In this document: piece by piece, positions 9,122 to 16,887 of the stretch | Layout of the letters: the number at the start of each line of letters is the position of its first letter | How positions within the stretch are numbered: the stretch's first letter is position 1 | NCBI GenBank assembly: GCA_963555835.3 | Contig: CAUVWZ020000001.1 | Span: 1 to 64,000, forward strand | DNA length: 64,000 nucleotides | Source: JAPUME01 sp027294185 | Lineage (GTDB): Bacteria; Acidobacteriota; Terriglobia; UBA7540; JAPUME01 | Direction of reading: 5' to 3' | Position numbers and translations under genes: made by a program | Notes under the pieces: model-generated | The model's input: the letters and a program-made list of their open reading frames with translations, nothing else | What the model was told of the DNA's origin: nothing | Databases searched by the model: none

Positions 9122-10384
9122 TCAACCGATGGTGGCTTCCGGGAAAACTCCACTCAGGGCAAGCGTCAGGTTGAGAACCACCATCACGACAACCGTCATC
9201 CAGGCGACGACATTGAGGGCCGGGTGATTCCGGTATTTACCCATCAGGTCTTTACGACTGCTGAGGCGAACGATGAAAATCAGCACCACCGGCAGCAGAA
9301 AACCGTTGACCACCTGCGAGAGTAGAATCACGGGAATCAGAGGGATGCCGGGGATCAGAACGATGCCGGCTCCTCCAAAAACCAGCACGGTATAGAGCCA
9401 GTAAAAGACCGGCGCTTCGTGGAACTTGCGGTTGACTCCGGCCTCCAAACCCAGTCCCTCGCAGACGTAGTAGGCCGTTGCCAGAGGAAGAACCGAGGCG
9501 GCCAGAAGAGATGCGTTACACAGCCCGACCGCGAAGAGGGTGGAGGCCCAGCGCCCCGCCAGCGGCTCCAAGGCCAGCGCAGCCTGCGCAGCATCCTGAA
9601 TTTCGTGCTGACCCGATTGATGGAGGGTGACGGCACACCCGACGACGATGAAAAATACCAGCGCGGCCGAAAATACGCCGCCCAGGATTACATCCCAGCG
9701 CGCCTGTCGAATATGTTGGACTTTGATTCCCTTTTCGACCACCGACGACTGCTGGTAGAACTGCATCCAGGGCGCGATGACGGCCCCGGCCATGCCGATG
9801 ACCATCATCAAATAAGCGGGTTCATAATGGATGCGAGGAGTCACGGTGCTGGTGAGCGCCTCGGACCAGTCCGGCCCGGCCAGAAACGCCGACGCAAAGT
9901 AGGCCAAATAGAAAAGGCAGGCCACCAGGAAAACCTTTTCCACCGACCGGTAGGTTCCCTTGACCACCAACCCCCAGACCAGCAGGGCTCCCAGAGGCAC
10001 ACTCAGGTATCGGCTGGCGCCGAATATCTCAAGACTCGTAGCCACCCCGGCGAATTCGGCGACGATGTTGCTTAAATTCGCCACCACCAGCGCCAGCATC
10101 AGGAGGAAGGTGGCGCGAAATCCGTACTCCTCGCGAATCAGGTCGGCCAGGCCTTTCCCGGTCACCACACCCATCCGCGCGCACATCTCCTGGATTACGA
10201 TCAGCGCCACCAGGATGGGAATGAGCGTCCAGAGCAGATCGAATCCGTAACGCGCCCCCGCCGCGGAGGCGATGTAGATGCCCCCGGCGTCGTTATCTAC
10301 CGTGGCCGTAATCAGACCCGGGCCTACGACGGCCAGGAAAACGACCATGGTTTTGCGGTACCGTTTGAGCCGCCTCCAGATCAC
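9122..10384 (-). CDS. Nramp-family divalent metal transporter with Mg-type (NRMT-like) binding site
   Basis: Polytopic membrane protein of 420 residues with about eleven hydrophobic spans. The Nramp fold is recognisable from GPGLITATVDNDAGG in TM1 and GMAGAVIAPWMQFYQQSS in TM6. The canonical DPGN of TM1 reads DAGG here, so the metal-ligand Asn is Gly, and the canonical ATVMPH of TM6 reads AVIAPW, so the metal-ligand Met is Ala. Loss of these ligands is what I recall for the NRMT branch that carries Mg2+ instead of Mn2+/Fe2+. It begins with a GTG 26 bases downstream of the MgtE-N/CBS gene, and both are probably co-transcribed. Family assignment is firm; Mg2+ as substrate is inference. Confidence 0.85.
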   Translation of the reverse strand: MIWRRLKRYRKTMVVFLAVVGPGLITATVDNDAGGIYIASAAGARYGFDLLWTLIPILVALIVIQEMCARMGVVTGKGLADLIREEYGFRATFLLMLALVVANLSNIVAEFAGVATSLEIFGASRYLSVPLGALLVWGLVVKGTYRSVEKVFLVACLFYLAYFASAFLAGPDWSEALTSTVTPRIHYEPAYLMMVIGMAGAVIAPWMQFYQQSSVVEKGIKVQHIRQARWDVILGGVFSAALVFFIVVGCAVTLHQSGQHEIQDAAQAALALEPLAGRWASTLFAVGLCNASLLAASVLPLATAYYVCEGLGLEAGVNRKFHEAPVFYWLYTVLVFGGAGIVLIPGIPLIPVILLSQVVNGFLLPVVLIFIVRLSSRKDLMGKYRNHPALNVVAWMTVVVMVVLNLTLALSGVFPEATIG

Positions 10385-10410
10385 CCCATCTCCCCCCGTC
10401 GATTTCGCCT

Positions 10411-11652
10411 TTAACGCTCTCGGACTACCAAGTCTATAACGTCATCCGAGGTCACTTCACCGATCAATTTTCCCTGTTCATCAACGACCGGCAGGGAAAC
10501 CAGATTGTATTTTTGGAAAAGTTCGATCACATGATCGTGCGGTTGCTCGGCGGCAGTGGAAATCAGCGGCTCCTCAAACAGCTCGCGCAGGGGCTTCGAT
10601 GCCGGGCTCGCGACCACCTGAGCCAGGGGGATCGCCCCCACCAGTTTTTCATCAGCGTCGATCAGATAGAGCACATGCAGGCTTTCGAGCGACCCCTCGA
10701 ATGCGCCGACCGCGGTCACGGCATCCTCGGCGGTGGCGTTTTCGGGCAGGGCGATGAAGTCGGTGGTCATCAACGCTCCGGCCACGTCTTCCTCGAACTG
10801 CAAGAGCTCCTGAACGTCCTCGGCTTCTTCGGGTTCCATGCCGGCCAGAAGCTCCGTGCTGGTTTCCGGCGGCAACTCCTGCAGCAGATCGGCGGCCTCG
10901 TCGGGCGGCATCTCTTCGATCAGATCGGCTGCCTTGTGAGGTTCCATCCCCTTGACGATGCTCGCCTGCATCGAAGTGGGTATTTCGGAAAGCGCCTCGG
11001 CTGCGGTCTCCTCATCGATGGAGGTAAGGACGGCCGTCTGGTCCTGCGCGCTCAGGTGCTCCAGAATGTCCCCCAAATCCGCCGGATGCATACGCGCCAG
11101 CCGGTCGTAGGAAATCCTCAGCTTCAAGCGGCGAGAGGGATCGGCCTCAATCAGGTTTACGAAATCCCAGGGGATGACCTGCTGGGGAAGGAAATTTTCC
11201 ACGCGGCGGATCAGGTGCTTCGAGAGCAATCCCTTCAGCAGCCGGCGGGCGGCGGCCGCCAACCCCACGTTGACCGCGATGACCAGGAGCTGCGTATGTC
11301 CGTTCACGGGTTGAATATCGAAATCCACATCATTGACGCGCACCACCTTTCGGTCCGTCACGTCGATGATCTGCTGATCCAGCAAATCCTTCTTGACGCG
11401 AATCCAGTCCTCGTTCGGCGTGTAGGCGGGGATTTCTGCGGCGGGAGTGTTGGTGTGGATCGACTGGACCGATAGCGACTGGATTTGAACATACGGGATC
11501 GAGACCAGCCGGCCGTCAATGCTGCGGGCAATGTAGAAGGCAACGCGGTGGCGAACGTCTTCGGGATCGATGCAGATCTCCACCACCTTGCCGACGTATT
11601 CGCCGAAAGCGTCGAAAACCGGCACTCCCTCGATTTCGGTAAAGTAGATCAT
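10411..11652 (-). CDS. Soluble PRC-barrel / MgtE N-domain / CBS-pair protein
   Basis: Protein of 413 residues without membrane segments. Residues 1-75 form a PRC-barrel-like unit (FDAFGEYVGKVVEICIDPED), with a second such unit around residues 85-150. Residues about 195-290 are the acidic helical superhelix of MgtE N-domains, with the repeats MHPADLGDILEHLSAQD, MEPHKAADLIEEMPPDEAA and MEPEEAEDVQELL. Residues 295-410 are a CBS pair, ending VTSDDVIDLVV. In MgtE channels these cytosolic domains sense Mg2+ and gate the pore. Here the MgtE pore domain is absent and an Nramp-type transporter follows 26 bases downstream, so this is likely its Mg2+-responsive regulatory partner. That role is inference. 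Confidence 0.85.
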   Translation of the reverse strand: MIYFTEIEGVPVFDAFGEYVGKVVEICIDPEDVRHRVAFYIARSIDGRLVSIPYVQIQSLSVQSIHTNTPAAEIPAYTPNEDWIRVKKDLLDQQIIDVTDRKVVRVNDVDFDIQPVNGHTQLLVIAVNVGLAAAARRLLKGLLSKHLIRRVENFLPQQVIPWDFVNLIEADPSRRLKLRISYDRLARMHPADLGDILEHLSAQDQTAVLTSIDEETAAEALSEIPTSMQASIVKGMEPHKAADLIEEMPPDEAADLLQELPPETSTELLAGMEPEEAEDVQELLQFEEDVAGALMTTDFIALPENATAEDAVTAVGAFEGSLESLHVLYLIDADEKLVGAIPLAQVVASPASKPLRELFEEPLISTAAEQPHDHVIELFQKYNLVSLPVVDEQGKLIGEVTSDDVIDLVVRER

Positions 11653-11790
11653 TCCCTTTTACCTCTTTGCGGATTTTTCAGGACGGCAGCCCGGATTGCG
11701 GAGAATCGGCGTTAAACCGGAACCCGAGCCTCACCCTCTGAAGAGCGAAAACCGGCGATCCGATGAAGGGCCCTACCTCTATTCGCTGGA

Positions 11791-11816
11791 CGTGGCAGGC
11801 GGAGACGCCTGCAACG
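11791..11816. repeat. REP-like hairpin
   Basis: GCAGGCG GAGA CGCCTGC is a perfect 7-bp stem closed by a GAGA tetraloop, flanked by CGT and ACG that extend the pairing after one mismatch. It sits in the 300-base gap between tatA and the MgtE-N gene. The form resembles short palindromic REP sequences, but only one copy was noticed in this window, so repeat status is unproven. Confidence 0.4.
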
Positions 11817-11840
11817 TAAGGAAGTGATTTTGAGTACCAA

Positions 11841-11873
11841 AAGCCCGCCACCAAACTGCGGACAAACGGGCTT
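11841..11873 (-). terminator. Possible intrinsic terminator of tatA
   Basis: On the minus strand AAGCCCG pairs with CGGGCTT over a 19-base loop and is followed by TTTTGG. It lies about 80 bases past the tatA stop and before the MgtE-N gene, where a terminator would separate the two units. The loop is long, so the call is tentative. Confidence 0.4.
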
Positions 11874-11954
11874 ACTGATGCGGGGCCGTTAAGAGAGGAG
11901 ATAACAGGAAACTTGCTCTTTCAACCCACTTTACAACCGAGGAAGGCAGGCGCG

Positions 11955-12176
11955 CTAGGCTTGTTTCTTTTCTTCCGTCTTTACTTCTGCCTTCTTTTCG
12001 TCTTCATCCTCGGATTCATCGGAGGAGGACACCACTCCTCTCATCGCGTCTTTGAACTCGCGAATGCCTTTACCCAGTCCTTTACCCAACTCCGGGAGTT
12101 TCCCCGGGCCGAAAAGGATCAAAACAATCACCAGGATAAAGAAGATGTGCGACGGCTGAAACAAACCCTCTAGCAT
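11955..12176 (-). CDS. tatA: Sec-independent protein translocase subunit TatA/TatE
   Basis: Pore-forming subunit of the twin-arginine translocase in the cytoplasmic membrane. The 73-residue protein has one N-terminal membrane helix (IFFILVIVLILFGPGKLP), the family FGPGKLPELGKGLGK hinge and amphipathic helix, and a highly charged Asp/Glu/Lys tail. tatB and tatC are not adjacent. A Tat-signal protein does start at the far right of the window, consistent with a working Tat system. Confidence 0.93.
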   Translation of the reverse strand: MLEGLFQPSHIFFILVIVLILFGPGKLPELGKGLGKGIREFKDAMRGVVSSSDESEDEDEKKAEVKTEEKKQA

Positions 12177-12271
12177 ATTGGCGAACCTCCCCCTTGCCGG
12201 TTAGGAGCCGTCAAGGGCATCATGGGAATCCAACCTTCATTATAACGCAGAACTCTGTGTGGAAGGGAGAA

Positions 12272-12868
12272 TTACCGCCCCTTAAATACCTTGCGACCCG
12301 CTTTTCCGCCCTGGCGTCGGAAATGGCGGGAATAGAGAGTCGGATAAGTCTCGGCAAGGTTAATCTTCGCGGGAAAAGCCCAGTCTTCGTGCGGTTCGAT
12401 CAATCCAGAGAGGCGAGCCTTCAAGTTCAAGAAAGGTTCCAACAGGGGTCTCATCCAGGGCGATCACCCCCGAGCTGCGTCGGCGCTTTCTTACCTGTGA
12501 GGCATAGAGCGTCTGTATTTCTCGTAGCGCAAAACAGAATTAAGTCCTGCCATTTCAAGGATTTGCCCTAGACTCCGCCCCCTCTTTGGTCTCCACTTCG
12601 ATTTCGCGGCGAACCTTGTGGGGCCTCAAGCCTAAGGGTCTTCCTTTGAATGTAAGCAGGCAGCTCCCAGCCGTGAACCGTAGGCGCAAAACGCATCCCT
12701 TTTTCCTGAGTCGCCCATCAACAAAGTCGAAAAGCTCGTTCCTCTCCAAATGCCGACGTCGTATGACCCTGAAATCCAGCTTCCTCAGCAGACGCCGGGC
12801 CGGGCCGGGTCCCGCATGGGCAATTTGATCTCGTTTTCCAGGGGATGGGATTTCTTTCCGGTGGACAA
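12272..12868 (-). pseudogene. CYTH-domain (class IV adenylate cyclase / ThTPase-like) gene with several frameshifts
   Basis: Pieces of one CYTH protein appear in order but in changing frames. A TTG at 12868 opens LSTGKKSHPLENEIKLPM; after a break near 12790 comes RNELFDFVDGRLRKKG and LRLRFTAGSCLLTFKG with HKVRREIEVE. After a break near 12577 comes LGQILEMAGLNSVLRYEKYR, then RKRRRSSG with IALDETPVGTFLELEG, and after another near 12385 INLAETYPTLYSRH to the stop at 12272. The ExExK-like start, the R/K-rich strands and the LDETPxGxFxELEG motif are those of CyaB/CYTH proteins. Four breaks in 600 bases exceed the error rate of the neighbours, so true decay is plausible. It lies just downstream of the polyprenyl synthase. 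Confidence 0.65.
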
Positions 12869-12896
12869 AGCGTACCGTTGCCTAAAGGTTTTTTAC

Positions 12897-13871
12897 TTAG
12901 GCTTCCCGCTCCAGAATGTAATCGGGGAGAGAAAGGAGGGCTTGCTTGTAAACGGAATCCGGGAAGGAGTCAAGGCTCGCCTTGGCGCGCTCGGCATAGC
13001 CGCGCGCTCTTTCGCGGGTGGCATCCAGTGTGCCGTAACGGGCCACCAAATCCTGAATCTCGCTCAACGGGACATTTTCAAATCCGCCGTCCCGGAGCAC
13101 CTGGGAGACGCGACGGGCCTCTTCAGGCCGGCAAGATTCAAGAAGCAGAATCATCGGCAGCGTCAGTTTCCCCTCGCGCAGATCATTGCCGACCGGTTTT
13201 CCCAGCTTCTCGGGCGAGGAAGAAAAATCCAGCAGGTCGTCGATCATCTGGAAAGCCAAACCCAGATGCGTGCCGTAATCTCCCATCCGCTCCTCGGTGG
13301 TCGAATTGCACCCGGCCAGCACAGCTCCCAGCCGCATGGAACTCGAAAACAGGCACGCCGTCTTTCGGTAGATCAGGTCCAGATGCTGTTCTTCTGTGAC
13401 CTTTTCATCCCGGATAAGTGTTAGCTGCTTCATTTCTCCTTCCACCATGCTCTGGGTCAGGTTGATCAGCAGATCGAGGACTTTGAAGTTTCGCTCCCCC
13501 AGCGCAATCCGAAACGACTGCATGTATAGCCAGTCGCCGGCCAGCACGCTCATCGAATTGCCCCAGCGCAAGTTGGTGGAGGGCCGCCCCCGCCGCAGGT
13601 CGGCTCCGTCAATGATGTCATCGTGAACCAGCGTGGCCGTATGAATCAACTCCACTACGGCTGCAAGCTGGTAGACCGAAGACCCCTGGTAGCCACAGAG
13701 CTTCGCAGCCAGCAAGAGCACCGCCGGGCGCACCCGTTTGCCGCCGCTCGCCCTCAAATAGTTGCCGATTTCGGTTATGGGCTTGACCGAGGAGACACTC
13801 TGCTGCTCGAAGATCTTCTCAACCTGAACGAGATCCTTTCGCACCAACTCAAAAATCTCACGCGCCTTCAT
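12897..13871 (-). CDS. trans-polyprenyl diphosphate synthase (IspB/HepT type)
   Basis: Elongates allylic diphosphates with isopentenyl diphosphate to the long side chain of respiratory quinones. The protein has 324 residues from the ATG at 13871; the frame runs upstream to 13979 but that part is not family-like. The first Asp-rich motif is LVHDDIIDGADLRRGRPS and the second FQMIDDLLDFSS, with the GKPVGNDLREGKLTLP loop following. These fit octaprenyl or solanesyl synthases (class II), though chain length cannot be fixed by eye. It belongs with the window's MEP and UppS genes functionally but is on a separate transcript. Confidence 0.9.
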   Translation of the reverse strand: MKAREIFELVRKDLVQVEKIFEQQSVSSVKPITEIGNYLRASGGKRVRPAVLLLAAKLCGYQGSSVYQLAAVVELIHTATLVHDDIIDGADLRRGRPSTNLRWGNSMSVLAGDWLYMQSFRIALGERNFKVLDLLINLTQSMVEGEMKQLTLIRDEKVTEEQHLDLIYRKTACLFSSSMRLGAVLAGCNSTTEERMGDYGTHLGLAFQMIDDLLDFSSSPEKLGKPVGNDLREGKLTLPMILLLESCRPEEARRVSQVLRDGGFENVPLSEIQDLVARYGTLDATRERARGYAERAKASLDSFPDSVYKQALLSLPDYILEREA

Positions 13872-14032
13872 CGGCGGGCCTGCGGTCAGCTTGGATTGGC
13901 TGCTCACCTGGGCTGAGGTTCCTTCCTTTTCGCCGGAAACTAGACTCGTTTTGGCCGTAACTTGGCCATACTGGCACAAAATTTTCTTTCAAGGGAAGCG
14001 AAAACTTGGCCCCCTTTTCCAGCCACGATCCC

Positions 14033-14821
14033 CTAGCGAGGATCTCCTGAAAGCCGGAACAATCGGAAGAAATTCTCCGTGGTCTTAGCTCCGATCTCTT
14101 CCGCCGACAAGCCCCTTACTTCGCCTACCACGCGCGCCACTTCCCGCACGTAGGCCGGTTCGTTGCGCTTGCCGCGGTAAGGCACGGGGGCAAGATAGGG
14201 GCTGTCGGTTTCAATCAGTATCCGGTCGAGCGGCACCTCGCGTGCCACCTCGCGCAGGTCGTCACTCTTTTTGAAGGTGACATTGCCAGCAAAAGAGATG
14301 TAAAAGCCGCGATCCAAAAAGGCGTAGGCATCCTCCCGTGTTCCGGTAAAGCAGTGCAGGATGCCTCCCCGCTCATTCCCCCGCCACTGGCCGAGGACGA
14401 CCTCGCGGAGATCACCCCAGGCCTCGCGGCAATGAAAGATGACCGGCAGGTCGGTCCTGGAAGCAAGCTCCAACTGCCGGAGCAACACATCTTTTTGGAC
14501 CGGCTTCGGCGAGTGGTCGTAGTGGTAATCGAGGCCGATTTCTCCTATGGCCAACACTTTCTCAGCCCGGCAGAGTTCGGCGAGACTTGTGAAATGTTTC
14601 TCTTCCGCCAGCGCCGCTTCGTGGGGATGAATCCCCACGGTGGCATATATCCAGTCATATTTCTCGGCGAAGGGAAACGCCGCTTCCAGATCATGCGGGC
14701 CCGTGCCGCTTCCGATGGCCAGCAGATGTCGAACGCCTGCCTCCCAGGCGCGCTCGATGACATCTTCCCGCTCGTTTTCAAATTGGGGGAATTCCAGATG
14801 GGCGTGGGAATCGGTAAACAC
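14033..14821 (-). CDS. tatD: TatD-family metal-dependent DNase
   Basis: Cytoplasmic TIM-barrel hydrolase of 262 residues, normal length. Metal ligands are visible in order: DSHAHL at the N-terminus, IGEIGLDYHYD near residue 92, IFHCREAW near 130, LHCFTG near 155 and IETDSPYLAPVPYRGKRNEP near 200. TatD proteins act as 3'-5' exonucleases in DNA repair; despite the name they are not Tat components. The gene starts eight bases after the metG stop, so the two share a transcript, an arrangement found in many bacteria. Confidence 0.93.
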   Translation of the reverse strand: MFTDSHAHLEFPQFENEREDVIERAWEAGVRHLLAIGSGTGPHDLEAAFPFAEKYDWIYATVGIHPHEAALAEEKHFTSLAELCRAEKVLAIGEIGLDYHYDHSPKPVQKDVLLRQLELASRTDLPVIFHCREAWGDLREVVLGQWRGNERGGILHCFTGTREDAYAFLDRGFYISFAGNVTFKKSDDLREVAREVPLDRILIETDSPYLAPVPYRGKRNEPAYVREVARVVGEVRGLSAEEIGAKTTENFFRLFRLSGDPR

Positions 14822-14829
14822 GGGCGACC

Positions 14830-16860
14830 TTAACTCAACTTCGAGCCGTTCGGGACGTCTTGATTGAAGGTGACCAGAACCGGCTTACCTTCCTCGCCGA
14901 CCGATGCGGCCACCACCATCCCCTGCGACTCCAAACCGCGCATCTTGCGCGGCTTCAGATTGGCCACTACCACCACCTTCATGCCGACCAGATCCTCCGG
15001 CTGGTAGTGCTCGGCGATCCCGGCCAGAACCTGGCGAACCTCGGCGCCGATATCGACGGTGAGCTTGAGAAGCCGGGTCGCACCCTCGATGCGCTCGGCG
15101 CTCTTAATTTCGCCCGCACGGAGGTCAACCTTGGAAAAGTCGTCGATGGTTATGAAATCAGAATCAGTGGCATCAGGTGGCATAGAAATTCCTTTCTGAG
15201 GTTTGGAAGCAGGTTCGGCAGCCGCGCCGGCAGCCTTACCGGTGGCCTTACCGGCGGCCGCACCGACGGCCTTACCGATGGCCGTACCGGCGGATAATCG
15301 TGCAATGGTCTTCTCCTTATCCAACCGCGGAAATATCACTTCCGCCTGACCCGTCTTCTGCGCCAGGGGAAGCTGCCCCCAGGCCAGGTTTGCATATCGC
15401 ATATTTTCCAACGGTTCGGGAAATCCCAACTGCGCCCACAACTTCTGCATGGCCGTGGGAATGACCGGATAGAGGAGTACGGCGGTAATCCGCAACGCCT
15501 CCGCGGAGGTATAGAGGACCGTGGCCAGCCGCGCCTTGCTCGCCTCATCCTCCTTGCCGGCGAGGACCCACGGTTCGGTTTCCACAAGATATTTGTTGAG
15601 GTTGCTGATGAATCGCCAGACCAACTCGATGCCGCGAGAGAACTCGAAGTTATCGAACTTCGATTGAAATTCGCTGATCGTCTTCCCGGCTGCCTCGATG
15701 ATCGCCGCCTCTCGGGACTCCTGAACGGCTTCGGGGCCAGGATCAGGAATGCTTCCCTTGAAATAACGGCCGATCATCGCCAGTGTGCGGCTGGCCAGAT
15801 TACCGAGGTCGTTCGCAAGGTCCGAGTTGAACCGCTGCACCAGGCCTTCATACGAAAAATTCGAATCCTGGCCGAAAACTATATTCCGCATCAGGTAGTA
15901 GCGCAGCCCGTCAATGCCCACGGCAGCGACCAGCGGGTCAGCCTTGACGATATTGCCCTTCGATTTGCTCATCTTGTCCTGTTCGAAAATCAGCCAGCCG
16001 TGGGCGAAGATCGCTTTGGGAAGCGGGAGCTTTGCCGCCATCAGGAACGCGGGCCAGTAAACGGCGTGGAAGCGAAGAATCTCTTTTCCGACCAGGTGCA
16101 GGTCCGCAGGCCAGCAGTCGGCAAACTTTTCCTCCCCCGTCCCCGGGTGACCGTAGCCGACGCCGCTCAGGTAGGAGGTCAGCGCGTCAAACCAGACATA
16201 GAAGACCTGCCCTTCGACGCCGGGCATGGGAATTCCCCATTTGAGCTTTTCCCTGCTGATGGAGAGGTCCCTGAGCCCTTCTTTTACAAAACTGATCACC
16301 TCGTTGCGCCGGGTCTCGGGACGAATGAAGGCAGGATGTTTCTGGTAGTAATCGAGGAGTGGCTGTTCGAAAGCCGACAAGCGGAAGAAGTAGTTCTCTT
16401 CCTCTACCAGCTCCGTCGGTCGGCCACAGAGCGGGCACTCCGCTTCCTCTCCGGTGTCGGTAACAAAAGCTTCATCATGAAAGCAATAGCGACCGCGGTA
16501 GTGCCCCTTGTAGATGTGGCCGCTCGCCTGAACAGCCTGAAAGATTTTTTCGACCGCCTTGCGATGGTCCGCCGAAGTGGTCCGCTCGAAATGCGTGTAT
16601 TCGAGTCCGAGCCGCTCCCACTGGGATCGGAACTCAGCGGAGATCGTATCGACGAATTTCTGCGGCTCGACACCCGCCTCGAGCGCCGCCCGCTCGATCT
16701 TCTGCCCATGCTCGTCGGTGCCCGTCACCAAAGCGACTCGGTGGCCGCCGAGACGTTTATACCGCGCGATGGCGTCAGCGACGATGGTCGTGTAGGCGTG
16801 CCCCAAATGCGGGCGGGCGTTCACGTAATAAATGGGTGTGGTGAGGTAAAAGGTTTTCAT
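14830..16860 (-). CDS. metG: Methionyl-tRNA synthetase with C-terminal tRNA-binding domain
   Basis: Charges tRNA-Met with methionine. The 676-residue protein has the HIGH motif as NARPHLGHAYTTIVAD at residue 15, a zinc-knob CPLCG near residue 143, and the KMSKS loop as QDKMSKSKGNIV near residue 300. The C-terminal 105 residues (DDFSKVDLRAGEIKSAERI onward) are an EMAP-II/Trbp111-like tRNA-binding and dimerization domain. Between the anticodon domain and this module, residues encoded at about 15205-15300 form an Ala/Gly/Lys-rich linker with repeated GKAxGAAAG units. It precedes tatD with eight bases between. Confidence 0.96.
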   Translation of the reverse strand: MKTFYLTTPIYYVNARPHLGHAYTTIVADAIARYKRLGGHRVALVTGTDEHGQKIERAALEAGVEPQKFVDTISAEFRSQWERLGLEYTHFERTTSADHRKAVEKIFQAVQASGHIYKGHYRGRYCFHDEAFVTDTGEEAECPLCGRPTELVEEENYFFRLSAFEQPLLDYYQKHPAFIRPETRRNEVISFVKEGLRDLSISREKLKWGIPMPGVEGQVFYVWFDALTSYLSGVGYGHPGTGEEKFADCWPADLHLVGKEILRFHAVYWPAFLMAAKLPLPKAIFAHGWLIFEQDKMSKSKGNIVKADPLVAAVGIDGLRYYLMRNIVFGQDSNFSYEGLVQRFNSDLANDLGNLASRTLAMIGRYFKGSIPDPGPEAVQESREAAIIEAAGKTISEFQSKFDNFEFSRGIELVWRFISNLNKYLVETEPWVLAGKEDEASKARLATVLYTSAEALRITAVLLYPVIPTAMQKLWAQLGFPEPLENMRYANLAWGQLPLAQKTGQAEVIFPRLDKEKTIARLSAGTAIGKAVGAAAGKATGKAAGAAAEPASKPQKGISMPPDATDSDFITIDDFSKVDLRAGEIKSAERIEGATRLLKLTVDIGAEVRQVLAGIAEHYQPEDLVGMKVVVVANLKPRKMRGLESQGMVVAASVGEEGKPVLVTFNQDVPNGSKLS

Positions 16861-16887
16861 TCCTTGCAGTCGCTTGGGGAAGTGCTG

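Noticed and set aside
11653..11954. Mg2+ riboswitch (M-box or ykkC-type) upstream of the MgtE-N/Nramp pair
   Set aside because: Only one small hairpin and a terminator-like stem were visible; no multi-helix M-box architecture could be drawn by eye.
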